Part shown: piece after piece, positions 11,955 to 22,821 of the stretch
Layout: each line of letters starts with the position of its first letter
How positions within the stretch are numbered: the first letter of the stretch is position 1
Assembly (NCBI GenBank): GCA_022559985.1
Contig: JAFJTR010000080.1
Coordinates: 62,001-126,000, forward strand
DNA from: Parastagonospora avenae f. sp. tritici 18332-5
Lineage: Eukaryota > Ascomycota > Dothideomycetes > Pleosporales > Phaeosphaeriaceae
Direction: 5' to 3'
Length of the DNA: 64,000 nt
The notes under the pieces: generated by a model
Databases searched by the model: none
What the model was told of the DNA's origin: nothing
Seen by the model: only the letters and a program-made list of their open reading frames with translations
Position numbers and translations under genes: made by a program

Positions 11955-12977
11955 TTATTCATCGCCAGTTGGACACTCGTTCTTGTATAGCGGATTGACC
12001 TCAACTTCCCGGGTCCACAGCGCCCAAGGTCTTGCAACTGTGCCCTGAAGCGACTCCCAAGTGTCCGCACACTCTCTGTCGCTCAAGTATTTCAGTTCGC
12101 CTTCGGTATTTGCCTTTGCAGACTTGATGCTGCCACCGCCCTGCACGTCAACTTTCCCTTCGATCTTGTGACTGAAGTGTGTGTTGTGGATCGCCAGCGC
12201 CGTCGTTTGCGTCTTGGCCGCTTCTGCAGTATATATCGATTGATAAACGGCCTCTTCGATACCATGAGCTACAGTCGTGAAACCGTGTCCTTGTAGGAGG
12301 ACGACCGCGTGATCAGGTTCGAGAGGTTGTTCCCCTTGAGATCCACCCACTTGTGCTGGGAGCGCCGATCGGACTTTTGAGAATATGAAGCCTGCACTTG
12401 TGGCAGGCTTGAACGCCGAAGCTAGTGATGCGCCAAGGGTCGAATCGCGGACGAGGAAGTCATGCTTGCTGCCAGACGGATAGTGTTTTGAGGCATCCCA
12501 CACGGGCACATCTTTGCCTAGAACGTACACATATCAGCTCTATATGTCAAATCTTTTAGCACGGGATAGTATACCTAAGAAGCCGGCCATATGGATTGTA
12601 CTCCTTAGTGGCACTCCGCTGACAGTGTATGGTAAGACATCGCTGGAATGCGAGTGTACCACTGCGTTGACCGTGGGAAAGCGCTTGTAGATCTCGCTGT
12701 GGATATGGCGCTCCAGATATCCAGGCTTCGCGTTCTTCTCCACTGCTTCAGCAGAATCCACCTTGTATTCGACCAAGTCTTCCACAGAGCTCACAAGAGC
12801 CGGAGGCATATTACAGGGCATCCAGAAAGTCGCAGGATTGTCTGGGCTGCGGACAGACAGATGTCCATACGCGTCGAAGATGCCATGGTGGTGCAGGATG
12901 TGGGAGGCCGTGACCAGGCCGCTGAAGAGATCCTCAAGGCCGACCTTTTCGCGTTTGGGAAAGTATCCTGAAGACAT
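11955..12977 (-). CDS. Class II aldolase/adducin-domain protein
   Basis: 321 aa in two exons, 12575-12977 and 11955-12517, with a 57-nt intron (GTATAC donor, CTAG acceptor). The class II aldolase/adducin fold shows in order: a helical start (LEDLFSGLVTASHILHHHGIFDAYGHLSVRSPD), a PCNMPPALVSSVEDLVEY segment, the metal-binding VVHSHSSDVLPY motif, the IHMAGFLG strand, and the distal HGFTTVAHGIEEAV histidine motif. In this family a zinc ion held by these histidines supports retro-aldol or decarboxylation of small hydroxy-acids or sugar phosphates. The substrate cannot be told from sequence. No signal peptide, so probably cytosolic. It lies just upstream of the rhamnogalacturonan lyase on the same strand, which may or may not be meaningful. 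Confidence 0.87.
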
Positions 12978-14203
12978 TCCGATGTTGCTGATATGATGAC
13001 AGCATGGCTGGATGCATTTGCACTTATGTATAGTGGTGTTTCCTGCTGTTTGTGTCCGATGACGTGCACTGGACGCATGCGCGGGGAGGAACGCGGCACG
13101 GAGATGTTTCGGATCTACCTAAGTAACATCAACTTTCCTCGTCGTGGACAAATCACAGACTTGTTTATTGATACTAGTCATGGACGATGGAGCGACACAG
13201 ATAAGATCTTATGACATTCGCTCAAAGTTGTGCTTGTGCCAACATAGGACATGCCCAGCTTTGGTCAGGACTTGTGCCCGTCTTCACGCCCAGCATTAAT
13301 TCCAATTTGGGCGGCAAAGACAATGAAAAGCTGAGTGCAGACTATCCAGACTAGGTGACCAGGATGTAGGTTGATTGTTAACTCCAAACCGCAGTATCCA
13401 ACGCTGACAGACATGGTGAAGGTGGACGTCGTCGAACTTGCCGTGGATGACCCACTAAGATTTACCAAAGGCATCAGATGCCTGCATCTCACTTACAAAA
13501 CCTGACCTCTGAATCACTCATCTTCGCAGAATCTTCAGCCTCGTTCTTGCTCACCAGGAGTAGATTGACCGCATGCACGTTGCCCCACAGGAACTACTGA
13601 TTACTCTCCACCGGATCGAGCGATAGATCAAGATAGCCAGTGCCGAATGGTAGGCACTAGGGAGGCTGAGGGTCGACCATCCACCCGGGCATCCAATTCG
13701 TACACATTATCTCGTGCTTGAGCGTTCCAATGTTTCGGGTCGACCAGTGTGCAGCTGGCATGGTTTGCTGCAGTTCTGTACCAAACGGCACTTCGAGCAA
13801 ATGAAAGGCGCGGTGTCGCTTGTACGCCGAGCATCGAAGTTGACGCTTGCACATAGAGGCGAGTGCAGGTAGATAAGACATCCTATGTTTGGACGGTATG
13901 TTTGGACGGATGGGAGTTTGTTGGGTGACGATAGTAAAGGCATCCGGGCCCGGCCAAATGTGTGGCGGACGGGTCTGGCATTCACTATGGGAAATTGCTT
14001 AGCGATTAGTCATTGCTTTCGACGACCTTCCACCAGCTATCGACCGGACCATCGCGCTTTATTCCCTCCCAAGCTCAAGCTCTGTCCCGAACCTCCGAGG
14101 CCCAGCGAAACCATAGTTGTGCCTTGGCCCCGGTGTAATGGCGTACCTATTCCCCATTGCCCCCGGCAGGGGTTTGATTACGCAAGCACGACCAGCGAGC
14201 ACC
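12978..14203. other. Intergenic, no supported gene
   Basis: About 1.2 kb. Contains the 5' flank of the aldolase-like gene and the upstream region of the charged orphan gene. Frames of 70-130 codons on both strands overlap each other and show no motif. Confidence 0.45.
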
Positions 14204-14773
14204 ATGACATCGGCCAAAAGTTACGAAGAGGTACTCGTGTCTTACGGTACAGACCAACTACATGTTGTCAAAAAGCACGGTAATAGAATGCAATCACCCA
14301 GAACCGCTCCCGAGTTGACAGTAGCAGACTCGATGTCCAACGAGCCGTCGTCGATGGATTTGCCGCCCCGCGCGTGGAGAAAGTTCTACGAAAAGTTGCG
14401 CCCAAGTGAAGCAAAGAAGCGCAGGGCACGTGAATTTGACGCGATTATGAAACGAGAGATCTTCAACCCGATCGATTACAATCCCGACGAGGCAGCCTGG
14501 CGCAGAGAAATGGCGGCAGCGGAACGAGAAGAAAAAGAAAAAGCCGCCTGGAGCAGGGAGATCTCACCGCTGGACGGAGACGAAAAAGAAGAGTTTTCGT
14601 TGCAAGACGCCTTGGACTACGTACAGCCGCAAGAGGAAGAGGATGACAAAGAGGAGGACAAGAAGGAGGATGAGGAGGACATACCTATACCGACGTTCTT
14701 GGTAAAGAAAAAAGTGAGCGCGAAAGTGCTACCCGCAAGCGAGCTGAGGCTGTTTAGGACAGGAATGATGTAA
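14204..14773 (+). CDS. Charged orphan protein with VQPQEE motif (189 aa)
   Basis: No known family. The frame is open from further upstream, but I chose the ATG at 14204 (MTSAKSYEEVL). Later ATGs in the same frame are alternatives. The middle is a strongly charged, helical segment (AWRKFYEKLRPSEAKKRRAREFD, then AAAEREEKEKAAW). Next comes a LQDALDYVQPQEEE motif, a run of alternating Asp/Glu and Lys (KEEDKKEDEED), and a hydrophobic-basic tail (IPTFLVKKK, LRLFRTGMM). A diverged tandem copy follows at 15620-16110. Conservation of the same blocks in that copy is the best evidence that this frame is translated. The KEKE-type run suggests protein-protein contact, but no function can be assigned. Confidence 0.55.
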   Translation: MTSAKSYEEVLVSYGTDQLHVVKKHGNRMQSPRTAPELTVADSMSNEPSSMDLPPRAWRKFYEKLRPSEAKKRRAREFDAIMKREIFNPIDYNPDEAAWRREMAAAEREEKEKAAWSREISPLDGDEKEEFSLQDALDYVQPQEEEDDKEEDKKEDEEDIPIPTFLVKKKVSAKVLPASELRLFRTGMM

Positions 14774-15619
14774 AATTGGGTTGAACGCATCAAGGCATCA
14801 GAAGCTTGCGAGGACAATCTATTAGTCCCTCATTTTACGAAGGTTTTTGGAACATTTGGGGTAGTTTCAGAAAATCATCACACACCACAATGAAAAAAGA
14901 CTCTTGAATACGATATCTTCCACGGCCCGTGACTTTACCGTGTATAGATTGGTTTGCGTCATTGCACGAGTGTAATTTTTCCTCGATGTTCGTTGAATAG
15001 CGTGAGGCCGTTCCGCCTTTACTGCGTTTGTTTAACGTTTGTCACAAGCGCAGAGTCTGCCGCCTTTCGCGCTCCACCTCCGACCTACCAAAACTCCGGC
15101 AGAGTCTACATCATTATATACCTTGCATCAATAATTACCCCAATGTCGGTTGACTGGGTATTGGATGTGTACGCCCGCAGGCGTACGCCAAAAGGTGAGC
15201 AGGCAAGATGATTCTGTTGATTACTTGACTACCACCCTCTCTCTCCTTGCGGAGAAGGAGGGTTCTTATCTACATGTGGCCCCTTGGCGCACAGACTGTA
15301 TTGAGCCGCAATTGCACCGTGAATTAAGCCGTACTTGCGTACGGACACCCAGGGTAGTACCTTACTGACCGCGTTATCATGACATTTGCCCTAAATGTTG
15401 GCTCCGAGTTAGCGCCAATTACAAGAGCGCGCGCAGCAGTCACCTCGACGACAAAGGAAGATACTCGTGCAACGCACGGAGGCGAAAAAGCAGCGCAAAT
15501 CAGTAGGCCTATCACGTCAATGAGCCGCCCATAAAACTAATCAAGCTCGAGACACGGGTGCATCGCCACTCCCAGACCTACGACTCACCACGCCTAAGAA
15601 AAGCTCCTAGAAGCTCGGA
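14774..15619. other. Spacer between tandem copies, with short inverted repeats
   Basis: Separates the orphan gene from its frameshifted copy. Two perfect small inverted repeats occur: GTACGCC/GGCGTAC with a 4-nt loop at 15169-15186, and CCGTAC/GTACGG with a 4-nt loop at 15329-15344. No gene seen. Confidence 0.5.
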
Positions 15620-16110
15620 GCATGGAAAAAGCTTGTCGAAGCGGTGCGTCCCAGTCAACACAAGGCACGCAGAGCACGAGAATTCGATGTGACCATGCGC
15701 CAAGCGATGGGGAACCCAGCTGGCGACGTAGAGGAAGAGAGGAACTGGCAATCAACCACATCCTTGCTACAAAGAGAGGGGAGGTTTGCTCGACCAACAA
15801 TACGACTTTGTCTCTGCAAGATGCGTTGGAATATGTGCAGCCGCAGGAAGCAGATGATGAAAAGGATACGGTGTTGTCGTCTATACTAACATTCTTGGTG
15901 CGCGAAAAAAAAGATGTGGCAAGGAAGACGGCTGAGGATGAGATTGGAATGTTTAGGGCTGAATCCATGGGGAATGGAGAGAACAGATATGGAAAGAAAG
16001 AGAAGGAGGTGGTAAGGGAGACGGCTGAGAATGAGATTGGAATGTTTGGGGCCGGAGCTATGTGGAACGAAGAGAAGAGAGGTGGAATAATATGGCATTC
16101 ACTGAACTAA
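15620..16110 (+). pseudogene. Frameshifted tandem paralog of the charged orphan gene
   Basis: Two frames together align with the gene at 14204-14773. From 15620 one frame reads AWKKLVEAVRPSQHKARRAREFD, parallel to the upstream AWRKFYEKLRPSEAKKRRAREFD. By about 15800 the similarity jumps to another frame, LSLQDALEYVQPQEADD, parallel to FSLQDALDYVQPQEEED, then LTFLVREKK and EIGMFRAESM. A TAG at 15608-15610 closes the ancestral frame just upstream and no intron signal bridges the shift. An ORF from ATG 15622 to TAA 16110 (162 codons) survives in which the first ~55 residues are read out of the ancestral frame. It may therefore be a dead copy or a protein with an overprinted N-terminus. The C-terminal part carries a two-unit internal repeat missing from the first copy. 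Confidence 0.6.
15903..16088 (+). repeat. Imperfect two-unit tandem repeat, period 93 bp
   Basis: The ACGGCTGAG..GAGATTGGAATGTTT block at 15928 recurs at 16021, a spacing of 93 bases. In the open frame this gives two related segments, RKTAEDEIGMFRAESMGN and RETAENEIGMFGAGAMWN. The period is a multiple of three, so the frame is kept. Unit boundaries are approximate. Confidence 0.7.
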
Positions 16111-17498
16111 AACCGGGCTAGGCCACCCGCTCTCGGTGCACCCAACAGAACAAAATAAAACACTTGAGAGGAGAATGAACGGCTCTTCTACCTATTCTTA
16201 CGCAATCGAAAGCTGGTTGGGTCGGCCTCTTTCCAAAACTCACCTTGACATGTTCCATTGTATATTATGAAATTGAGAAATTTGGGCTGATGGAGATAAA
16301 ATGCTAGGCTATAGAGATTGAAGAACGAGATTGTTTCAACAGTCGTGACGGAGTACGAACTCTTTTGGACTTCTTCTTGTCTGACGGACCCCATGTATCG
16401 TGGCAGGGGTGTGGAGCGTACTTTGTATCCATACTGGTCATGACCAGCAAGTCTCGCGTCATGTTGGACAACGTCCTCGGAGGAGAGAAGAATGTCGCGA
16501 TCGAGCGCAGCAAACGCTTGCCCATACAAAGATGTAATGATTATCGATGAAATGCAGAGACGGCGCGACAGAGCAACAAAGACACACGTGGGATACTAGT
16601 CAGGAGCGGACCGCCGACGCTTTCCGCAGCTCTAACGGCACTCCTCGCAACACCAAATCGACCCTCGGAAGATTTGCTTGTTCACGCACCCCGATGTCGG
16701 CCTTCGTGGAGCCGCCTGGCCTATTGTGGGGAAATGAAATTTCAATTTGTCGTCGAGTTAAGAGAATTGCGAATGGCTACTTTCGGCTCTCACAGATCAA
16801 CAAGGGAGCAGTGCGCCGTGATCCAGCCGCATGAAGCATCGCGCGAATGGATCTCGGCCTCCCGGAGTGTGGAGAAGCGAGCGAAATGGTCACGATGGTA
16901 GAATTGACAAACAGAGAAGGCCTATTCATGCCTCGTCCGTTGTGAGCCCGGACATTGGTGAGGCCCAGCGCGCATGCATCAGGCTAGCAGTGTCTAGAAG
17001 GCTCCCCTTCATAGAATATTACATCGTCACTACCAACAACAAACAACAAGCACATCGCCATCCTAGAATGTTCTGACGATGTCGCTTACTCCACAGGAAC
17101 AGGCTTAGCATTGCCCAATAATCTGATACCTGGCGATCGAACCGAAATGTCCGGCGCCGGCTGCGTCAATCTGGAGCACGACTGTCGCATCGTCATGCAT
17201 GCCGACGCAAGCCGAACACCGCTCGCGATGTCGTGGAAGAGCCATGGATCAACAGTGAAGGTCAGGTGCCGTATATATGGCGTAGGGTACATTATGAGTA
17301 GTCACGAGGACCTGATCGAAACGCTCTGGAGCAAACATAATTCTGTTGGTCAATTACTACATTTGGGCGATTCACTCCTCGGAGCCACCACCATCTTGAC
17401 GACACACGATCCATAAATAACCATTCAAGAGCTTTCTGTAAAACATCACATCAAATCGATCCAGCACTTCAACAAATTAAAGTCTCCAAGGTCTCATC
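16111..17498. other. Intergenic, no supported gene
   Basis: About 1.4 kb upstream of proline dehydrogenase. A minus frame at 16188-16529 (113 codons, MYGQAFAALDRDILL start) is ATG-initiated and contains a possible GTGAGT donor, but I found no continuing exon. A plus frame at 17111-17416 has no recognisable content. Confidence 0.4.
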
Positions 17499-18961
17499 AT
17501 GAGTCTACGAGCCTATCAACTCCAGCGTCTCCAACGGCACACTCTTGCCCACACCCGCCACACACTACCACGATATGTCCATCAAAGCGCACAACGAAAT
17601 GTCGCCATCCCATCACAAATGCTTTCTACACAGCAACCAGAGAGATCACGGCAATCGTCCTCCGCAAAGCCTGTCCTAGGCCGCCTACCCACATCTACAG
17701 TACTACGCTCTTATATGATCACTGCCATGTCATCGTCACCTGCCTTGCTCGGCTTGTGCTTTTCAATTCTACGGCGGATGTTGGACTCGGAATCCTACCT
17801 GATGAGCATTGAGAAGAATCCCGTCCTGAGCCAGATTCTGAAGAAGACGTTTTATGCACAGTTCTGTGTTGGAGAGAAGAAAGCTGAAGTCGTCGCAAAT
17901 ACCAATTTTGCACGGGAAGTCCTGGGCTACGACGGCATACTCTTCGAATATGCATTGGAAGTCCTGGGAGGTACAACACCAACGTCAGCTGAGACCGCTC
18001 AAGAGGTCGAAGTATGGCGCAGGGGTATGCTGCAGAGTGTTGAGATGGCGAAAGAAGGAGACTTTGTTGGACTGAAGTAAGTACCCACAATAATTCTCTA
18101 CTCAGCTCGATACTAACGCACCTTTGCAGATGGTCTGGCCTTGGCCGTCACGCTTTACATCTGCTGAAAACCCAGCAACCCGCCACGCCCGAAATGTGGT
18201 CCGCCATCACAGCCGCATGCGACGCCGCCGCTGCCAAGGGCGTCTCTCTCCTCCCTGGAGCAGAAGAAGAAGCCACAAACCCCGGCCTCGAAAAGTGGAC
18301 GCTCGAGCTACAGAAGAAGTACAACACTTTCGAGCGTGGCAGGGCTGTCGTGTACATCACCTACCAATGCTACCTCCGAACCATCAATCAGCGCCTAGCC
18401 CAGCATCTCGAAAAGGCTAGCAAGGAAGGATATATCGCGGGCGTGAAGCTGGTCCGTGGCGCATACTTGACTTCCGAGCCAAAGGAACTTACATTCGACT
18501 CGAAAGAAGGCACGGACAAGATGTACGACGCCATGGCTGAAGCCGTCGTGAAGCAACAGTGGACAAGCACTGTATCCGCGCAGCTCCCAGATACGCCCTT
18601 CCCCAAAGTCAACATCGTCCTTGCTACACATAACTTGGAATCTATTCTCGCTGCGAAGGAGGTTCGCGCAAGCCAACTCGCCACTCAGCCTGCTCAGTCA
18701 CTGCCTCGCCTCACATACGCGCAGTTGCAAGGCATGGCTGACGAGATCAGCCAGAGCCTCGTGCAGGATTCAACTATGAAAGCGGATACACAGGCGAAGG
18801 TGGTCAAGTGCATGACTTGGGGTACCACCACCGAGTGTCTCAACTTCCTGCTCCGGAGAGCGGCGGAGAACAAAGAAGCTGCAGCGAGGACAGTGGACAC
18901 GAGGAAGGCCATGGGGGCCGAACTCTGGAGGCGGTTCAAGGGTGGTTTAGGATTGGCTTAG
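17499..18961 (+). CDS. PUT1: Proline dehydrogenase (proline oxidase), mitochondrial
   Basis: FAD enzyme that oxidises L-proline to pyrroline-5-carboxylate at the inner mitochondrial membrane, the first step of proline catabolism. Exons are 17499-18076 and 18130-18961, with a 53-nt intron (GTAAGT, CTAAC branch, TTTGCAG). The product is 469 aa. The N-terminus is rich in Arg, His, Gln and Ser and lacks acidic residues, as expected for a mitochondrial presequence. PRODH-barrel motifs run in order: LGYDGILFEYALE, RGRAVVYITYQCYLR, the substrate/FAD-binding GVKLVRGAYL, VLATHN, LQGMADEIS, and a terminal FLLRRAAENKEA. It converges on the PLP enzyme downstream (168 bp between stops). In many fungi this gene is proline-induced; nothing here shows that directly. 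Confidence 0.95.
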
Positions 18962-19128
18962 ATTGGTATAACGGGAAGGTGGCATTTGGGTTTTGAGCGT
19001 TTTGCGTAGCATAGCATTTGGCATGGAGTTTGACAAGTTTTACCGTTCTTGTTATTTCACGAGTATGAATGGATAAATGAACCGATTCAATCAAGTTCAT
19101 GATATTTTGATTAGACTGGCTTTAGAGG

Positions 19129-20500
19129 TTAAACAGCACCCACACCCTGTGCCGGCACACTCGCGCCCTCCTGTCCAACCTGCACACTACTTGCCATCCC
19201 ATTCCTCGTCTCTCCATCCACGAGCGCCTTGAATGCTCGGAGTAGATCATCCCTCAGATCTTCCCAGCTCTCCACACCAACACTAACTCGCAGCAACGTG
19301 TTATCAACGCTCGTGTCGCTCATACGCCTCCACTCGATTAAGCTCTCCACGCCCCCAAGACTCGTCGCATGATGAAACAGCCGTAGCTTCGACGGCAGCG
19401 TCCGCGCCTGCGCAGTCTGATGCGTATATATCGCAAACACAGGCCCGAAGCCATTCGGCATCTGTTTCTTGAGCCACGCGAAATCGTCCTTTTGAAGACT
19501 AGCATGCGCCAGCTTGCTCACGACCTTCTTAACAATCTTTGCTTCGTCGTTATCCTCTCCAAGAGAAGTCTGCAGCCATGACACCAGTTTCTCTGCATTG
19601 GTAGATTGGCGCTGCACGCGCAGATCGAAAGTGCGTAAGCTGCGTACACCCAGCCAGCCCTCGAGATTGCCCATGACGCTTCCTAGGAAGATGCGCTCAG
19701 CGCGCAAAACCTTTCCTCTCTTGGTTCCGTCTGCGGTCGGCGCGGTAGCGACTATGCCGCAGAGCATATCGCTGTGCCCGCCGATGTATTTCGTGCCGCT
19801 GTGCATAACAATATCTGCGCCCCATGCGAACGGGTCCTGGAGGCCTGGTGGGCCGAACGTTGCGTCGATGGAGAGCAAGGCGCCGCGCTTGTGAGCTCGC
19901 TCGGCGAACTTTGCGATTTGAAAGGCTTCCCCTGTGGGATTGATGGGTGTTTCGAGGTGCACGAGGTCCCCTTTTCCCAGGCCGGCTACGTCCCAGGCGG
20001 CGTCGTTGGCGTGGAGGTCGACGGTTTTGACGTTGTGCATTTTCTTGTGGAGGTCGATTACCTGGGGGATCGGCAGTCAGCAGAATGAAGTGTTGGATAT
20101 TCAAAGTAACTGAACATACGCCGTGACATCCATGATATCCTCCACTGATCGCAATGACCTTAGGAACCACATTCACCAGCAGTGCATGGAATGCACTCAA
20201 CCCACTGCTATAGCTAACGACATTGTTACCCAAGCTCTCGAGCTCCTCCTCTTTTGCGCCTGGGAAGATCAATGGCGCCAATACAGTTTCGATGCGGTTG
20301 ATATTCGAGTTGGTAATGCGTGAGTATACCAGCGGTGTGGACAGGTCAAGATATTCGCCTTTCTCTGGAGCAGGTTGTAATTGATCTGGGTCTCTTGGGT
20401 AGCGGAAGGTGGTTGCAGTGTGGATGGGAGGTGCGACATCAGTGATGATGTTGATCCGATCATCGGCATGGATACCGTGTGTTGACGGGTGGTATGACAT
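19129..20500 (-). CDS. Transsulfuration-type PLP enzyme (Cys/Met metabolism family)
   Basis: 437 aa in two exons, 20120-20500 and 19129-20061, with a 58-nt intron in phase 0 (GTATGT donor, CCCAG acceptor). Fold type I PLP enzyme of the cystathionine gamma-synthase/gamma-lyase/methionine gamma-lyase group. Family blocks in order: STHGIHADD and PPIHTATTFRY at the start, YSRITNSNINRIE, SYSSGLSAFHALL, SGGYHGCHGV, HLETPINPTGE, SIDATFGPPGLQDPF, the PLP-lysine motif VMHSGTKYIGGHSD, and LRVSVGVESWEDL near the end. Which reaction it catalyses cannot be decided from these motifs. Many fungal relatives are simply called trans-sulfuration enzymes. Cytosolic by default, as no targeting signal is seen. Confidence 0.9.
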
Positions 20501-21088
20501 GGTCGGATTTGGCGATAGGATCCTGGAACTGAGATTAAAGTTTGGTCGTGAAGAGTGTCAATGGCATCTAAGAAGGGAGCTAAATGTCACATACGCGCCC
20601 TATGCATCTCAAAGGTCGCAAGCTGTGCTATTAATTATAGTGGAGCTTCGTAATCGCGCCATCGGTCCGCGGCATATATTTGAATGCATGTAGGTGCATT
20701 GCAGTGTGGTGGCTTGAAACCGGCCACGATGTGAAAGCACTGTAGAGACAGCTTCGAACATCCATATCGTAGATCACCGTAGCAACTAGGATGTTCAATT
20801 CAACTAAGATGATGCTGATGGTACGGTTTTTGACGGTGGACGACCACTAGATGACGTTGGCGGGGTAGCTCCATGGGTGTGCCCCTCATTTGCGACAGGA
20901 AATTCTCCCGAGCGACGCGTCCCGCCGGCAAGAGTTCTAGACAGATGCAAACGCTGGATGTTGAGAAGGGTGTATTGTACAGCTACTACGTAAATCGTCA
21001 AACATGGGATCTAATAGGTCGACTGCGTCGAAGCAGAAGATCTTTGATTGCGCCAGAGCACAGCCTGTTGTGCCATCGTATCGGCCGC
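20501..21088. other. Intergenic between PLP enzyme and cyclophilin
   Basis: Holds the 5' flank of the PLP-enzyme gene and the 3' flank of cyclophilin. No gene seen. Confidence 0.5.
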
Positions 21089-21959
21089 CTACTCCACACC
21101 AGCGCTGGTGATTGTGGGAGGGTTTTTGTACTTGATTGCGCCAGAGCTGCTGCCTGCTGCCTCGATTGCCCTCACGACCTTGTATGATTCGACGTCACCG
21201 TCGGGGACCTGGCCGAAGACGACGTGCTTGCCATCGAGCCATGAGGTGACGGTGGTTGTAATGAAGAATTGCGATCCGTTACTGCGAAATGTCAGATGAA
21301 GCGGTCACTTGGTGCTATAGTGTGCGTACGTGTTGGGTCCAGCGTTGGCCATGGATAGAAGGAAGGGCTTCTGGTGCCTGAGCTTGAAGTTCTCGTCGGC
21401 AAACTTCTCGCCATAGATGGACTTGCCACCGGTGCCCTGGGAGCTGTTAGTTACTGTGTTTTGCCATGGCACAGCTACTTACGTTGCCGCGGGTGAAGTC
21501 ACCACCCTGGAGCATGAAGTCGGGGATCACGCGATGGAACTTGGAGCCGGAATAGCCAAAGCCCTTCTCGCCGGTGCAAAGCGCGCGGAAGTTCTCTGCC
21601 GTCTTGGGTACGACGTCGTCGAAAAGCTCGAAGTTGACGCGGCCTTGCTGCTCTATGGGTACATGTTAGGTCCTACTCGAGTCGGATATGCTTGGGATAC
21701 TGGCGCATGAAGCTACACAGACATGCCTCGAGGATAAGGAGGGGCACTACTTACGCTTGACGCCGCCCTTGGAGGTGACATTGCCAGACTTGTCGACCTC
21801 GACCTCAGGGCCCTCCCAAGAGATATCAAAGTATGATTTGATGGTCATGTTGTATGCCGAGGGAGTGAAGAATCGCTTGTTGGCGGGAGCTCGGATTGAA
21901 GAAGTACTCGAGCGGAAAGCAGACAGAGCTGCGGAACGAAGGTGGGGCTGGGCCTGCAT
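21089..21959 (-). CDS. Cyclophilin-type peptidyl-prolyl isomerase, likely mitochondrial and cytosolic
   Basis: Catalyses cis-trans isomerisation of Xaa-Pro bonds and is the usual cyclosporin A receptor. Four exons: 21755-21959, 21483-21652, 21330-21436 and 21089-21281. Introns are 102, 46 and 48 nt. Product 224 aa. The active-site stretch FHRVIPDFMLQGGDFTRGN holds the catalytic Arg, and GSQFFITT and SWLDGKHVVFG hold the cyclosporin-contacting Phe and Trp. Residues 1-37 are an Arg/Ser/Ala-rich presequence without acidic residues. Met38 (codon at 21848) starts a normal cyclophilin, MTIKSYFDISW. This two-start layout matches Neurospora, where one gene makes mitochondrial and cytosolic forms. The KGGVKQQQGRV insertion is longer than in cyclophilin A and depends on the chosen acceptor at 21653. 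Confidence 0.93.
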
Positions 21960-22821
21960 GTCGGCGATGGCGGGGTGAAGACGCTAACCTGCAGCTGCTG
22001 TCAGACCCATTTCCGTCCGAGGTGGTGACGCGCAGGGAGTGTTTTGCCCATGACAGCGTACCACAACCCGCCTCAGTCGATGTTTCCAGGTGCAACTCGA
22101 TTTGTATGGTACCTACGAACAAGTCGATTGCTTCAATATGAATACACCGTTGTACAGCCGACCTTGCTGGTGGTGGCGAGGACATGATCAGACGCTGTGT
22201 GAGAACTTACAAATACTCAATATGATGCTACGTCAATCGATTGACTATAGTACAACTGGTGATGACAGTGGTATGGGATGGTGGACGAGATGAAATGATG
22301 AGCAGAGAGTAACTTTTGGAATTCGAGCTTGAGCACAAACCCTCTACCGGTACTAGCGTCGGAGTTTCCATAGTGCCTCAGGAACAGCAGCATCCTGGTG
22401 GAGCTGGCACTTGCAGTGTGATATGATGCCATGTGGACACAATGTGATTAGTGTCTGTAGCTAATACTGCGGCTGCAAGCCAGTGTTGTGTGCTGTCTGT
22501 GGTCTCATAAGTCATCGGTAAGAGAGCCTGGGAAGGCGCGGACCTGAGCGCCAAGGCAGAGTCACGTGCGAAATGTCCCCACACTTCGACCTCTCCACGC
22601 TTCATGCCTCGAACGCGCAGCTTCGCCTGTTGAACCGTAATTTCATTTCCAACATTCCAGTCACTGTCCGATCGATCAGCCACGCAATAACAACTACAAA
22701 TTCCGTGAATACCTTAAACCGATCGTTGGGCACTGCCAATTCTTTACCGAACGGGGCTCAATAAGCTGCCCTACCTCGACACTTCATTCTCCACCTGCAT
22801 ATCACACCCGCCGCCAACGCG
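21960..22821. other. Divergent intergenic region, cyclophilin / Ent3
   Basis: 862 bp between the two divergent start codons. It should hold both promoters. Frames of up to 119 codons overlap on both strands and lack motifs. Confidence 0.5.

Noticed and set aside
12978..13099. Upstream extension of the class II aldolase-like gene
   Set aside because: The overlapping minus frame at 12791-13099 is in a different frame and has no splice signals linking it to the gene.
19697..20500. 267-codon minus frame reading through the PLP-enzyme intron
   Set aside because: Its second half becomes Arg/Pro-rich nonsense; splicing at 20062-20119 restores the enzyme's conserved sequence.
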